Shown piece by piece: positions 26,843 to 36,503 of a stretch of 64,000 nt of DNA; position 1 is the first letter of the stretch, and every line of letters starts with the position of its first letter. This DNA is from an uncultured Lachnospiraceae bacterium (GTDB taxonomy: Bacteria > Bacillota > Clostridia > Lachnospirales > Lachnospiraceae): positions 62,001-126,000 of the forward strand of contig CAMWQW010000012.1 of NCBI GenBank assembly GCA_947176505.1, written 5' to 3'. The position numbers and the translations under genes were made by a program. The notes under the pieces are model-generated. The model saw only the letters and a list, made by a program, of their open reading frames with translations, did no database searches and was not told the origin of the DNA.

Positions 26843-28234
26843 TTAAAATGTAAATTTATCCGCAAAATAAGCATCCAGATCGGCAATCGCAATCCTCTCC
26901 TGTTCCATGGAATCACGAAATCTTACGGTGACACATCCGTCCGTCTCGGAATCAAAATCATATGTAACACAGAATGGTGTTCCGATTTCGTCCTGTCTGC
27001 GGTATCTCTTACCAATGTTACCCCTATCATCGAACTCACAGTTGTACTTCTTGGAAAGCTGCGCAAAAATCTTCTCCGCACCCTCGTTTAACTTCTTAGA
27101 GAGCGGAAGCACGCCAATCTTCACCGGTGCAAGCGCCGGATGGAAATGCAGTACGGTACGCACATCTCCCTCGCCAATCTCTTCTTCGTCATAAGCACCG
27201 CAAAGTACGGCAAGGAAAAGTCTCTCCACACCCAGCGACGGCTCTATAACATAGGGAATATATTTCTCATTCTTCGTGTCATCAAAATAAGACATGTCTT
27301 CCCCGGAAGTATTCTGATGTTGTGTCAAGTCGTAGTTGGTTCTGTCCGCAATACCCCACAGCTCACCCCATCCGAAGGGGAACAGGAACTCAATATCCGT
27401 GGTTGCCTTAGAGTAGAATGAAAGTTCTTCCGGGTCATGATCACGGACACGCATCTCTTCCTCTTTCATTCCAAGACTCTTTAAAAAGTCAATACAATAT
27501 TGTTTCCAATATGCAAACCATTCCAAATCTGTATCCGGCTCGCAGAAGAACTCCATCTCCATCTGTTCAAACTCTCTCACACGGAAGATAAAGTTACCGG
27601 GCGTAATCTCATTTCTGAACGACTTGCCCACCTGACAGATTCCAAAAGGAATCTTCTTGCGGGAAGTTCTCTGTACATTCTTGAAATTGACAAAAATGCC
27701 CTGTGCCGTTTCCGGTCGCAGATATACAGTGTTCTTGGCATCCTCCGTTACACCTTGAAATGTTTTAAACATCAGATTGAACTGTCTGATATCAGTGAAA
27801 TTATGTTTGCCACAGGTAGGACAAGGAATATTATGTTCCTCAATAAAATCTTTCATCTGCTGCTGGCTCCAACCATCCACGGAACTTTCAAGCGTCATAC
27901 TCTGTTCTGCCACATAATCCTCTATAATCTTGTCTGCACGGAATCTCTCATGACATTCTTTACAATCCATGAGCGGATCGGAAAAGCTTCCTAAATGACC
28001 ACTGGCTACCCATGTCTGAGGATTCATTAGAATGGCACAGTCCACACCCACATTATAAGGGCTTTCCATCACAAACTTCTGCCACCATGCCTTCTTAATA
28101 TTATTCTTTAACTCCACGCCCAGATTACCAAAATCCCAAGTGTTTGCCAGCCCTCCGTAAATCTCGGAACCGGGATACACAAACCCTCTTGCCTTTGATA
28201 ACGCTACTATTTTTTCCATTGTCTTTTCCATCAT
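26843..28234 (-). CDS. glyS: Glycyl-tRNA synthetase, single-chain class II type
   Basis: Charges tRNA-Gly as a homodimer of the eukaryote/archaea-like (alpha-2) type, not the split alpha/beta enzyme. Of 463 residues, early [20 protein letters not shown] is diagnostic; a zinc-knuckle-like insert has CKECHERF and CPTCGKHNF; class II motif 2 is [12 protein letters not shown] and motif 3 is [13 protein letters not shown]. The C-terminal anticodon domain follows ([16 protein letters not shown]). ATG 28234 follows AAAGGG by 5 bases. It sits between the small lipoprotein and alaS; a T-box, often found before glyS, cannot fit in the 92-base gap. Confidence 0.97.
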   Translation of the reverse strand: MMEKTMEKIVALSKARGFVYPGSEIYGGLANTWDFGNLGVELKNNIKKAWWQKFVMESPYNVGVDCAILMNPQTWVASGHLGSFSDPLMDCKECHERFRADKIIEDYVAEQSMTLESSVDGWSQQQMKDFIEEHNIPCPTCGKHNFTDIRQFNLMFKTFQGVTEDAKNTVYLRPETAQGIFVNFKNVQRTSRKKIPFGICQVGKSFRNEITPGNFIFRVREFEQMEMEFFCEPDTDLEWFAYWKQYCIDFLKSLGMKEEEMRVRDHDPEELSFYSKATTDIEFLFPFGWGELWGIADRTNYDLTQHQNTSGEDMSYFDDTKNEKYIPYVIEPSLGVERLFLAVLCGAYDEEEIGEGDVRTVLHFHPALAPVKIGVLPLSKKLNEGAEKIFAQLSKKYNCEFDDRGNIGKRYRRQDEIGTPFCVTYDFDSETDGCVTVRFRDSMEQERIAIADLDAYFADKFTF

Positions 28235-28326
28235 ACTTACCCTTTCTATCCTCTCCCGCACATTCTGCAGGTTATTATCACTAAAAAACCAAGAAAACAT
28301 CATAAGCATCCGCCTGACTGATGCTG

Positions 28327-28962
28327 TCACTGAAATACAATATATGATAAAACGCTTTCCCTCGCATCATCTTCTATCTCCGGATGCGTAATACGGACAC
28401 CCTTTTTCCCGACAAAAGAAACGTCCTGATTGCTCGTGGCACTCTGATTAATGTAGAGCACTTTCCCGTATACATTGATCATAAGTTCTTCCGTAGGCTT
28501 TGTTCCTATAATCACAATCTGCTTTTTATCCTGCTCCTCCATATACCCCAGTTCCATAGGCTGATTGTCCGGCGAAATAAATGCAATATTCTCCAGCTGA
28601 TATCCCTGCTCATTCGCCTCCGCTACTGTTCCGACAAACATCTCCCTGTGATTAAAATCATTATAATCCAGACTCGTCGCATAATTGAGCCGAATTAAGA
28701 CTTTGTCTTCCGCCTTATCAACAGACTCAAGCGTCACTCTGTCCGCACCATTTTCGGCACAATATTCTGCAACTCTGTCCGAGGCTAACTTTTGAAGTTC
28801 ATCCAGATCATAGTCCTGTTCAAATCCTCCCACAATCTGATGCGCAATCACTCCGTCTTTGCCGATTGAAACAGAACTGACTTCCGGCGCTTTCTCCCGC
28901 CCGCATCCTACAAGGCTGCCAATCACTAACAGAACAAGCAGAACAATCTTTCCTTTTCGCAT
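28327..28962 (-). CDS. Small lipoprotein of unknown function
   Basis: A 211-residue protein with a clear lipoprotein signal ([21 protein letters not shown], lipid Cys about 20). The rest has no motif I recognise; it is acidic and mixed alpha/beta in appearance, and it ends [11 protein letters not shown]. First gene after the promoter at 29010 and probably co-transcribed with glyS and alaS, which looks like gene-neighbourhood chance or an operon with an upstream accessory gene. Expected location is the outer face of the cell membrane. Confidence 0.75.
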   Translation of the reverse strand: MRKGKIVLLVLLVIGSLVGCGREKAPEVSSVSIGKDGVIAHQIVGGFEQDYDLDELQKLASDRVAEYCAENGADRVTLESVDKAEDKVLIRLNYATSLDYNDFNHREMFVGTVAEANEQGYQLENIAFISPDNQPMELGYMEEQDKKQIVIIGTKPTEELMINVYGKVLYINQSATSNQDVSFVGKKGVRITHPEIEDDARESVLSYIVFQ

Positions 28963-29009
28963 AAACTTTCCTCTCTGGTCAAATCTAAACCGTCAATATA
29001 CTGCATTAC

Positions 29010-29038
29010 ATTATATTAAAGATTATCCACAATTTCAA
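29010..29038 (-). promoter_or_regulatory. Promoter of the lipoprotein-glyS-alaS operon
   Basis: Minus strand: -35 TTGAAA (29033-29038), 17-base spacer, -10 TATAAT (29010-29015). It overlaps the 3' end of recO, about 48 bases before the lipoprotein ATG at 28962. Confidence 0.72.
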
Positions 29039-29663
29039 GACTTTTAAACGTTCTGTCCAGATATCGCCTGCGATAATCGTCCGCAATTTCCCCAAGCTGT
29101 CCAAGTACCTCTGGTGTAACGGTAAAGGTATAAAGCTTCTCCACGCTTGAATGAGTGATGTAAGATACCGCATACTCAGTGGATATATCCCATTCTCCCT
29201 CCGCCGGCATACCCGGAAATTCTCCGTTTAAAACCATTGCCTTCATCTCAAATATGTAACGTATCAAACGATTGGACAATCCTTCATGCATTAACGCCCG
29301 CAATGACTGATAAAGAAGCTTTAACATTTCTTTCTCATCATTATTTTCTCTGGTGTAATAATCTGTCAATTCCAGAAAATACATTCCGTAATAAGCGCCC
29401 TCAAAATCTTCCCGCAGCCCTTCAAAATAATTGCTGATGGAAGCATCCATAACATTATAAGAATTCCTTCCTACATACACTTTAAATTCTCCAAAAGAGA
29501 AGGGGTTTGTCGCCGCAAGCAGCCTGCTGCCCTGCTTGCGTGCTCCTCTCGCAAATGCGGAGATTTTCCCCTTCTCTCTTGTTAACATCACAATTCTTCT
29601 ATCATATTCGCCGATCGGCTCAACCTTCAAAACCATTCCCGTAATCTGTATATATTCCTGCAT
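29016..29663 (-). CDS. recO: DNA repair protein RecO
   Basis: RecO anneals single strands and helps RecR load RecA in the RecFOR pathway. The 215-residue protein has the N-terminal OB fold (ITGMVLKVEPIGEYDRRIVMLTREKGKISAFARGARKQGSRL, by parts) and the helical C-terminal domain (FFEGLRE..., YGMYFLELTDYYTRENNDEKEMLKLLYQSL). It lacks the four-cysteine zinc finger of some RecO proteins. ATG 29663 has AGGAG 9 bases upstream. It is slightly short for the family (about 240). Order era-yqzL-recO is conserved in Firmicutes. Confidence 0.93.
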   Translation of the reverse strand: MQEYIQITGMVLKVEPIGEYDRRIVMLTREKGKISAFARGARKQGSRLLAATNPFSFGEFKVYVGRNSYNVMDASISNYFEGLREDFEGAYYGMYFLELTDYYTRENNDEKEMLKLLYQSLRALMHEGLSNRLIRYIFEMKAMVLNGEFPGMPAEGEWDISTEYAVSYITHSSVEKLYTFTVTPEVLGQLGEIADDYRRRYLDRTFKSLEIVDNL

Positions 29664-29793
29664 GAGAATGTTCTCCTGAATCTTCCTTTCTCTCACAGTC
29701 ATAAGACTGTGTATCTTCTGCGTTTCTATATGCCAGAAAATCATCAATTTTCCCGGTAGCCATAAATCTTTCCCAGTAATTTATCCCATTCAT
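29620..29793 (-). CDS. Small YqzL-like protein between era and recO
   Basis: A 57-codon frame beginning MNGINYWERFMATGKIDDFLAYRN. The pattern W-x2-F-x2-TG-x-I-x2-(Y/F)L-x-Y near the N terminus is that of the YqzL family, which occupies exactly this place between era and recO in Firmicutes. AGGGG lies 7 bases before ATG 29793. The last 44 bases overlap recO in another frame, so the tail (residues about 44-57) is constrained by recO. Function of the family is unknown. Confidence 0.6.
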   Translation of the reverse strand: MNGINYWERFMATGKIDDFLAYRNAEDTQSYDCERKEDSGEHSHAGIYTDYGNGFEG

Positions 29794-29852
29794 CTTACGC
29801 CCCTAATCCTCTCTCATCAACTAGTGTTTAGGGTTCGCAGATTTACCTTTTT

Positions 29853-30770
29853 CTATTCGGTTTCTTTCGGATTATAACCGAAATTTTTCAACAGATAATC
29901 ACTGTCCCGCCAATCTTTTTTGACTTTGACCCAAAGTTTCAGATTTACCTGACATTCCACCAATTCCTCGATATCCGGTCTTGCCATAGAACCGATTTTC
30001 TTAAGCATACTTCCCTGTTTTCCGATAATGATTCCTTTGTGCGAATCCCGCTCACAAACGATGGTTGCCTCAATATCCACAATGCGTTTCTTAAATTTCA
30101 TCATTTCAATCGTGACCGCAATGCCATGGGGAATCTCTTCCTCCAGACATTTAAGCGCTTTCTCCCTGATCATTTCCGCCACGATCTGGCGCACCGGCTG
30201 ATCCGTCACCGTATCCTCATCATAGAACGGGTCTCCGTAGGGCAGGTACTTCATGATACACTCAATCAACACATCAAGCCCATCCCTCTTAAGCGCAGAC
30301 ACCGGTACGATTTCTGCAAAATCAAGCTGTTTTCTGTATGCGTCAATAAAGGTAAGTATCAATTCTTTCTTGACCGTATCAATCTTATTGATAACAAGTA
30401 TAATCGGTGTATTTGTCTTTTTTAGCTGTTCGATAATATGTTGTTCCCCTGCACCGATATAATCCGTCGGCTCTACCAGCCATAAAATCACATCAACCTC
30501 CGACAAAGTACGCTCCGCCACATTCACCATATAGGTTCCCAGTTTATTCTTCGCCTTATGAATACCCGGCGTATCCAGAAACACAATTTGCCCTTCATCA
30601 GATGTATATACAGTCTGAATCTTGTTTCTTGTGGTCTGCGGTCTGTTGGAAGTAATAGCGATTTTCTGTCCAATCAGTGCATTCATTAATGTGGACTTTC
30701 CTACATTGGGTCTGCCGATAAGTGTGGCAAAACCTGACTTAAATTGTTCGTTAACTGCTTTATTCTCCAT
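29853..30770 (-). CDS. era: GTPase Era
   Basis: Era binds the 3' end of 16S rRNA and assists 30S subunit assembly. The 305-residue protein has G1 GRPNVGKSTLMN, switch I NRPQTTRNKI, G3 DTPGIH, G4 NKID and G5 VSALK, then a KH domain with IIGKQGSMLKKIGSMARPDIEELVECQVNLKLWVKVKKDWR (quoted only to locate; key is GKQGxxLKxIG). The start at 30770 has AAGGA 6 bases upstream. It follows the DUF4349 gene by 17 bases. Confidence 0.98.
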   Translation of the reverse strand: MENKAVNEQFKSGFATLIGRPNVGKSTLMNALIGQKIAITSNRPQTTRNKIQTVYTSDEGQIVFLDTPGIHKAKNKLGTYMVNVAERTLSEVDVILWLVEPTDYIGAGEQHIIEQLKKTNTPIILVINKIDTVKKELILTFIDAYRKQLDFAEIVPVSALKRDGLDVLIECIMKYLPYGDPFYDEDTVTDQPVRQIVAEMIREKALKCLEEEIPHGIAVTIEMMKFKKRIVDIEATIVCERDSHKGIIIGKQGSMLKKIGSMARPDIEELVECQVNLKLWVKVKKDWRDSDYLLKNFGYNPKETE

Positions 30771-30787
30771 AGATATCCTTTCGTATA

Positions 30788-31900
30788 TCATTCTTCATCA
30801 GATCCCGTTTCAGAATCGGAATTCGGCATCGGATTCATATTTTGTACTTGATTAGTATTCTGCATCTGATACGGACTTTGCATTTGATACGGGTTAATTT
30901 TTACCCGCTTGGCGGCTTTTTTCGCATTACTCTTCTCTATCTTCCTGAAAATCAGCCTTACAATCAATATGATAACGACAATAATAACAGCCCATGTTAC
31001 GAGATAAGGAAGATTCACCACAAACCAGATTGCAAAATTGCCGATACCGCGCCCAACTCCTTTTAAGCTATCAGCAAATCCGTTACGGATACGCTCACCT
31101 GTTGTCACTTCTTCCGTGGGCGTGTAGCGCTCCACTTCATCGATATTCAAATATACAGTACTGTAATCAATCTTATTATCATAAGTGCGAAGCTGAGATT
31201 CCATGCTTTCAAGCTGATATCTGACTTCCGATAATCTTCCCTCTATCGTAATGATATCTTCCACCGTCTCCGCCTGCTCCATCAGTTCGAGCAATCTGTC
31301 CTGCTCTGTGGTGAGCGCTTTCTTATGGCTCTCCAAATCTACATACTGCAGCGTCACATCCGTCACATTCTCTGAACGGCTCACGATATTGGATTGTTCC
31401 CCAATCTCATTCAGAAAAACATCCAGATTTTCTTTCGGAATACGCACTGTCATGCTGGCATAACGCAGATATTTGGTGCCGACATAATCAGAAGAATATT
31501 GATCGTTTCTATTGTAGCTGGACATATCTTCTATGTATCCGCCAAGCGCGGCAACCTGCTTCTCAAGATTGGGGACCATCACATCAAACTGCTCCGTCTC
31601 CACACTTAAATTTACATTCTTAATTAGCTTTCTGCCCGCCAGAGCATCTTGAACTTCTGCTGTCTGACTTCCGCCAGCCTCCGCCGCTTCGTCGTATTCG
31701 TACGCTTCCTGCGCCACTGATTCCTCTGCCACAGCCAACGCACTGCCGTAGGAGTAGTTTCCCCCGTCATATCCCGCCGAATCGTAGGCTGATTCATTAG
31801 CCATAGGTGCCGCCGAACTGGCACCTCCGCCGCATCCGGTAAGCACTGCCGTCATTATGCCTGTCACAAATAACGTTCTTATTAATTGTTCCTTTTTCAT
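30788..31900 (-). CDS. DUF4349-family lipoprotein
   Basis: A 370-residue lipoprotein (signal ending LTGCGGG, lipid Cys about 23). The conserved part (about 90-260) has RKLIKNVNLSVETEQFDVM, LEKQVAALGGYIEDMSSYN and a long coiled coil with QYVDLESHKKALTTEQDRLLELMEQAETVEDIITIEGRLSEVR (by parts), typical of DUF4349. A C-terminal membrane helix (about 298-318) and a polar tail with repeated (Q/N)-x-M-Q units follow, so the protein is held by both lipid and helix. Function unknown; possible envelope sensor. It heads the era-yqzL-recO group. Confidence 0.88.
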   Translation of the reverse strand: MKKEQLIRTLFVTGIMTAVLTGCGGGASSAAPMANESAYDSAGYDGGNYSYGSALAVAEESVAQEAYEYDEAAEAGGSQTAEVQDALAGRKLIKNVNLSVETEQFDVMVPNLEKQVAALGGYIEDMSSYNRNDQYSSDYVGTKYLRYASMTVRIPKENLDVFLNEIGEQSNIVSRSENVTDVTLQYVDLESHKKALTTEQDRLLELMEQAETVEDIITIEGRLSEVRYQLESMESQLRTYDNKIDYSTVYLNIDEVERYTPTEEVTTGERIRNGFADSLKGVGRGIGNFAIWFVVNLPYLVTWAVIIVVIILIVRLIFRKIEKSNAKKAAKRVKINPYQMQSPYQMQNTNQVQNMNPMPNSDSETGSDEE

Positions 31901-32013
31901 ATTATTCTCCTCCGTTATGAAATCGCTGCCGCTTCATTACATTTACACTGCCACCTTTGTGCCCCGCTATGAAACAGCAGCCTCAATTACCTCTACTTAG
32001 AATACCTTTTACA

Positions 32014-32040
32014 TCTGCAAAAAGTTGCCCTTTTTGCAGA
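32014..32040. terminator. Perfect 11-bp hairpin downstream of the M16 peptidase gene
   Basis: TCTGCAAAAAG (32014-32024) and its exact reverse complement (32030-32040) around a 5-base loop, 29 bases beyond the M16 stop. No T run follows on the minus strand, so termination may be partial; DUF4349-era could be reached by read-through. Confidence 0.6.
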
Positions 32041-32069
32041 ATTTTTGTAAAAATATCCGTTTTTCTTAT

Positions 32070-34991
32070 TTAATGGAAGAGATACTCCGTATTTTCAAAC
32101 AAATCTTTATTTTCCTTGATATTTTCCTCATTTCCTACTACACACAGACACTCTGCATCCATAAAGGCACGGATATATTCAGCAAGTCCCCGTATGGTAT
32201 CCGCATCTGCTGCCAAAAGCTCATCTCGGTTCTTCTGTATCTGCTCAAACGGATAGTGCGTCATGTAACCGGTGAGTGAATAAGTCCCCTTCATGGCAGG
32301 CGTCATCGGCATATCCATCTCACTAACCGCACCGATGATATACTGCGTCATCGTTCTTTCGTCCGCCTCAAAATGTGCAATGTAATCCGCCGCATTCTCA
32401 TAAACATCAATCGTGTTTTGCAGATTCGGATCCCTATAGGAGACAAAGTAGCTCTCTCCTGATCTGCCAAAACTACACATACATCCATAGGCGCCGCCTT
32501 TCACACGTACCTGTGTCCAAAGATAATCATATCCGAGTAATACGCGCAGTACCTTGAGCGCACCATGATAAGGCAGTCCCTTTGCTTCATAATTACCTGC
32601 ACGGCATACATACTGTATCTGTGCTGAAGTCATAAACCCTTCATTTTTCTTAACCGGGCATGGAACATATCCTTCTTCCTTAATCATATCCGTATACAGA
32701 CTGCTCTTCAAGTTCCGAATCAGCGGTTCCAGTCCTGTCAGTCCGTCTTTTTCCGCCGTGTAATCCACCAAAAGATTCTCCGGACGGAAAATATAGCACA
32801 CCACTTGCTGCAGTTTTTCCGCTAAACCTTCTTTTCTGTCCTCGAAATTTTTCTCTAAATCTTCCAAGAACTGATAAAACGGAATGCCATTTATATGCTC
32901 CAGTACCATGGCAGGCTTTGACAGATATGATAATGCTCTTCCTGCCGCCAGCGTATGTCCCGCCGACATCATATCCGCCTGCTTGCAGGAGCGTGCTTCC
33001 GCCACCAATTCATAAAGCCGTTTCGTATCCGTATAGTCGGAACGGGTCAGAATCTCCTGTGCCAGTGCAAATGCCTGCGGAAGATTCTCATATAATACTT
33101 TGATTTTTAAATCAAGCGTCGCCGTATATTTCGACAAATCTCTCGCATCTGTATAGGTATTAACCGCCGGGGCAATACCGCCGGTCTGCAGATTAATCTC
33201 GTTGTACAATTCACTATAGCTGTACTTCTCGGTGCTTACCAGTCCGAGAATGGTTTTCAGAACACCAACATAAGGGAATAGTTCCTCCGGCACCAGTCTC
33301 AAATCAAACATGAATCGCAGATACCCGATTCCATTGGTAAATACATCATGATAGAGAAGCACCGTATCATCCACTTTCTTCTCTTCGTTATAGTAAGGCG
33401 CCGCCGCTTTCCTCATATCGGCTCTGGACAATAACGGAATCTTCTCCAAAGCTTCCTTGCTGCTCGGCTCCTCCTGATACTGCTTTAACTCCTCCGTCTC
33501 CCGGACAATCCGCTCAATGTCCTCCCTGCTCATAGAAGCTTTCTTTTGCGCAAGTTTATCAGCAAGCTGTTTTTCTTTTCTGCCTGTCAATCCTTTGACC
33601 GGTTTCACAACCACCACACTCTTATGCGTATTATGGATCAGATAATCACGAACCAGATCCTCATAATAGGTAGTATCCACCGCCTGCTTCAACTCCTGAT
33701 AAGTCTCTAGCAGTTCCACATTGTCAAAAGGTTTGGAATCATCATAAAGCCACGTTTCTAACATTTGCAGCCCGTACATAAGTCCCTTCGGATAAGAACC
33801 GAAGTCCGCCTCTCTATACTTAAATTCACTGTTGTTTAAGTTTGCCTTGATTGCTCTCTTATCCAGCCCGTTCTTTGCCAGTTTAGCCAGTGTTTCTTCC
33901 ACAACGCGGATAAATTCATCCTTTTGGCTTACATTGGCATTTTTTGCCACCATGGAAAAATAAGGCTGTTTCACTCCCGTGTCATACGCGCAGTTCAAAT
34001 CTGTACCGATTCCGGCATCCAAAAGCGCCTGTTTAACCGGAGCTCCCGGCACCATGCACAGCACATCCACGAGTGTTGAAAAAGCATAGCAGAACTTTCT
34101 GTCCGGCTGTACTCCAAGTGAAATATTATATGCCAGATAAGTATTATCCTCCTCCGACTCGCTCTCCATAATCGGATATTCACGCTCTACCGTCAAAGTC
34201 TCCTTGAAAGCTGGCTCTGTTGCAAGCGCCGAGTCTACTGCAAGAGCCTCATATTTAGAGAGATATTCCTCATCAATATACTGCAATTTCTCTGCCATAT
34301 CCATATCTCCGTACAGATAGATATAACTGTTGGAGGGATGATAATATTTCTGATGGAAAGCAAGGAAGTCCTCATAAGTAAGATTCGGAATCACATCCGG
34401 ATCACCGCCGGACTCCACGGAATAAGCGGTGTGAGGATACAGCGAGTTCATGATTTCTCTCCACAGCACGTCGTCCGGCGAAGAATAAGCTCCCTTCATC
34501 TCACTGTAAACGACACCGTTAATCGTAAGTGCATCATCGGCATTCTCCATCTCATAATGCCAGCCTTCCTGCTTGAAAATCTTTTCCTCATGATAGATAT
34601 TCGGGTGAAGAACCGCATCAAGATAGACATCCATCAAATTCTGAAAATCCTTGTCGTTGCAGCTTGCAACCGGATATACCGTCTTATCCGGATAAGTCAT
34701 TGCATTCAGAAAAGTATTCAGGGAACCTTTCGCCAGCTCAATAAACGGATCCTTGACCGGAAATTTATCTGAACCGCAAAGTACGGTGTGCTCCACGATA
34801 TGCGCCACTCCGGTACTGTCCTTCGGCGGCGTCCGAAACCCGATATAGAACACCTTATTTTCATCATCATTGGACAATAGGGCTACTCTTGCCCCCGTCT
34901 TATTATGTTTTAACAAGTAACTGATGGAATTCAATTCCTTAATTTCTCTCTTTTCTAATAATGTGTAAGCACGTAACTGTTCTATCTGCAT
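32070..34991 (-). CDS. Insulinase-family zinc metallopeptidase (M16C, presequence-protease type)
   Basis: A 973-residue M16C peptidase, full length for the family. The inverted zinc site H64-x-x-E67-H68 lies in GVAHIVEHTVLCGS, and the third ligand Glu is in the downstream NGVVYSEMKGAYS stretch. Four homologous M16 domains (about 1-240, 265-480, 540-760, 780-973) form the clam-shell; the linker between halves is charged and helical. No signal peptide, so it acts in the cytosol, degrading small unfolded peptides by analogy with PreP. Strong AGGAAAGGAG ribosome site and its own promoter; single-gene unit. Confidence 0.95.
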   Translation of the reverse strand: MQIEQLRAYTLLEKREIKELNSISYLLKHNKTGARVALLSNDDENKVFYIGFRTPPKDSTGVAHIVEHTVLCGSDKFPVKDPFIELAKGSLNTFLNAMTYPDKTVYPVASCNDKDFQNLMDVYLDAVLHPNIYHEEKIFKQEGWHYEMENADDALTINGVVYSEMKGAYSSPDDVLWREIMNSLYPHTAYSVESGGDPDVIPNLTYEDFLAFHQKYYHPSNSYIYLYGDMDMAEKLQYIDEEYLSKYEALAVDSALATEPAFKETLTVEREYPIMESESEEDNTYLAYNISLGVQPDRKFCYAFSTLVDVLCMVPGAPVKQALLDAGIGTDLNCAYDTGVKQPYFSMVAKNANVSQKDEFIRVVEETLAKLAKNGLDKRAIKANLNNSEFKYREADFGSYPKGLMYGLQMLETWLYDDSKPFDNVELLETYQELKQAVDTTYYEDLVRDYLIHNTHKSVVVVKPVKGLTGRKEKQLADKLAQKKASMSREDIERIVRETEELKQYQEEPSSKEALEKIPLLSRADMRKAAAPYYNEEKKVDDTVLLYHDVFTNGIGYLRFMFDLRLVPEELFPYVGVLKTILGLVSTEKYSYSELYNEINLQTGGIAPAVNTYTDARDLSKYTATLDLKIKVLYENLPQAFALAQEILTRSDYTDTKRLYELVAEARSCKQADMMSAGHTLAAGRALSYLSKPAMVLEHINGIPFYQFLEDLEKNFEDRKEGLAEKLQQVVCYIFRPENLLVDYTAEKDGLTGLEPLIRNLKSSLYTDMIKEEGYVPCPVKKNEGFMTSAQIQYVCRAGNYEAKGLPYHGALKVLRVLLGYDYLWTQVRVKGGAYGCMCSFGRSGESYFVSYRDPNLQNTIDVYENAADYIAHFEADERTMTQYIIGAVSEMDMPMTPAMKGTYSLTGYMTHYPFEQIQKNRDELLAADADTIRGLAEYIRAFMDAECLCVVGNEENIKENKDLFENTEYLFH

Positions 34992-35036
34992 TGACCGTAC
35001 AAACTCCTTTCCTGTTCATTTACCGATTTAGCATAT

Positions 35037-35065
35037 AGTATACCACCGTTCACAAAACTTAGCAA
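35037..35065 (-). promoter_or_regulatory. Promoter of the M16 peptidase gene
   Basis: Minus strand: -35 TTGCTA (35060-35065), 17-base spacer, -10 TATACT (35037-35042), directly after the T run of the upstream terminator. Confidence 0.65.
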
Positions 35066-35110
35066 AAAAAAGAACAAGCAGAGAATCGTCGACTTACTCT
35101 CTGCCTGTTC
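35064..35110 (-). terminator. Strong terminator of the rhomboid-like/sigma-like operon
   Basis: 13-bp arms (35072-35084 and 35098-35110, one G-U pair) with a 13-base loop and eight Ts on the minus strand (35064-35071). It lies about 200 bases beyond the stop of the last gene, which is unusually far. Confidence 0.85.
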
Positions 35111-35306
35111 CATGTAAAAAGGGAATTTTACATTAAATATATTTTAATAAATAAAATATATTTCTTAAAAAAGTGCTGTATTTGTTGTCAGTTTGCCGCT
35201 GATGTTGTCTGACAATGTCAGTTTAGCAGATAATGATACGATAAGCAAGTCGATTTTCGCATATTTTACTGTTATTTATCGCGTTTTTCAACACATATCT
35301 GCCTAA
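35111..35306. other. 196-base AT-rich stretch with stacked inverted repeats, no gene seen
   Basis: Between the unknown gene at 35307 and its distant terminator. It holds ATGTAAAA...TTTTACAT (35112-35119/35126-35133), a perfect 12-bp AT-only inverted repeat (35135-35146/35152-35163), the palindrome CTGAC-AAT-GTCAG (35209-35221), and TGTCAGTTT twice, 30 bases apart (35186, 35216). No open frame with a ribosome site. It forms the 3' untranslated end of the operon transcript and could be processed to a small RNA. Confidence 0.5.
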
Positions 35307-35735
35307 TCATACGCTAAATGCCATAATCGCAAGCTTCGACAATATTAATTCCTGTATTATCATCCCGCATTGCTTCTTTTTTGCTAGGTTCATCCCTGCC
35401 AGTTCTTCCAATTTCATCACTTTATTCTCATATGCTATTTTCTGTCTGCCAAAAATATTTTTCTTCTGAACCATCATACTGACTTTGACCTTTGCCTTGA
35501 GTTTCGTATATGTCCTATACGAAAACTGATCCGGAGTCATATAGTACAACTGGCTTTCCAGTGTTGTCTCCGGATCGGTATCTTTTAAAATATAGTGTTC
35601 TACAATGCATTTGTATTTAAAAGAAACCATCTCTTGTTCCATAATCTCCGCATAACTGTATCTTGCGCCAAGATATGCGTAACTTGTATCTTGCATAAAA
35701 TATTTAAAATCATTATCCTGATAGTCCACTATCAC
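35307..35735 (-). CDS. Protein of unknown function, last gene of the sigma-like operon
   Basis: A 142-residue protein that I do not recognise. It starts with GTG 35735 (MIVDYQDNDFKYFMQDTSYAY), AAGG 6 bases upstream, only two bases after the stop of the sigma-like gene, so the two are translationally linked. The middle is rich in Tyr and charged residues (YYMTPDQFSYRTYTKLKAKVKVSMMV), suggesting a beta-rich fold; the end (LILSKLAIMAFSV) is hydrophobic. No signal peptide or metal motif. Function can only be sought through its partners. Confidence 0.65.
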   Translation of the reverse strand: MIVDYQDNDFKYFMQDTSYAYLGARYSYAEIMEQEMVSFKYKCIVEHYILKDTDPETTLESQLYYMTPDQFSYRTYTKLKAKVKVSMMVQKKNIFGRQKIAYENKVMKLEELAGMNLAKKKQCGMIIQELILSKLAIMAFSV

Positions 35736-35737
35736 AC

Positions 35738-36478
35738 CTATGCCTTTCCTTCCAAGTCCTCTATCCTGCCGCCGCTCATGCGGATGGCATCCTCTATCGC
35801 TTTCCTGCTGATTTCAGACTCTTCCATGACTTCTTCTACTGTCACTTTCCTGTGAAGTTCATTCGCCAGCTCTCGTGCGGCATCCGCCACTTTATTGACT
35901 TTTTCGACAATTCTTTGGTCTTTCTTAGATTCCTCGGCATTCTCCGTAATAAATTCTTCCATGGCATCCATAATCATCTTGCCAATCATTCCCTGCGCCT
36001 CGGACTCATGTTCCAACGCACCGAGCATGGTCACTCCCATTGCAAGCGCCACATTGCCTTCACCGATCAAATCTTCCAAATACACACCCTGTCCGGCATA
36101 AAGCTTCGCAATTTCAGCCACTTCCGGTAGATACAACTCGGTCAGTCTCTTCTGCGCATCCGTATCACCTGCCATGGCAGATAAAGTGATGGCTTCTCTC
36201 TCTCCCGGCGACACCTCCGGCAGTGCGCGGAGTTCTTCCAGATAAGTTTCCAGATAGTCTTTCTCTTCATCCGCCAGATACTCTTCCAAATCTACCGGTT
36301 CTCCGATACCAATCTTATGCTGGTGCAGATACCCGTAGACCATTTCCATCTGTTCCGTGCGCAGCGCCAGAGGCGCAAAAGCTTCCTCCACTTGCTCTCT
36401 GGAAATACAGTTACCCTGCTCCTTAGCCGTTTTCTTCACTTGTTCCAGTGTTTTCCCAAATAAAACTTCCTGATTCAT
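35738..36478 (-). CDS. Sigma-70-like protein lacking region 4
   Basis: A 246-residue protein starting MNQEVLFGKTLEQVKKTAKEQG. Residues about 25-55 (SREQVEEAFAPLALRTEQMEMVYGYLHQHKIGI) resemble sigma region 1.1; about 80-170 resemble regions 1.2-2 (YLEELRALPEVSPGEREAITLSAMAGD, then LTELYLPEVAEIAKLYAGQGVYLEDLIGEGNVALAMGV), and about 195-245 a region 3-like segment (VTVEEVMEESEISRKAIEDAIRMSGG). Region 4, which reads the -35 element, is absent. It could bind core RNA polymerase without normal promoter choice. ATG 36478 has AAGGA 8 bases upstream. Lies 25 bases after the rhomboid-like gene. Confidence 0.75.
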   Translation of the reverse strand: MNQEVLFGKTLEQVKKTAKEQGNCISREQVEEAFAPLALRTEQMEMVYGYLHQHKIGIGEPVDLEEYLADEEKDYLETYLEELRALPEVSPGEREAITLSAMAGDTDAQKRLTELYLPEVAEIAKLYAGQGVYLEDLIGEGNVALAMGVTMLGALEHESEAQGMIGKMIMDAMEEFITENAEESKKDQRIVEKVNKVADAARELANELHRKVTVEEVMEESEISRKAIEDAIRMSGGRIEDLEGKA

Positions 36479-36503
36479 GTTAGTATTCCTTGATATTCTA
36501 TGC

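Noticed and set aside
26843-28330. T-box leader before glyS and alaS
   Set aside because: The gaps before glyS (92 bases) and alaS (23 bases) are too short, and no specifier-loop or antiterminator pattern is seen.
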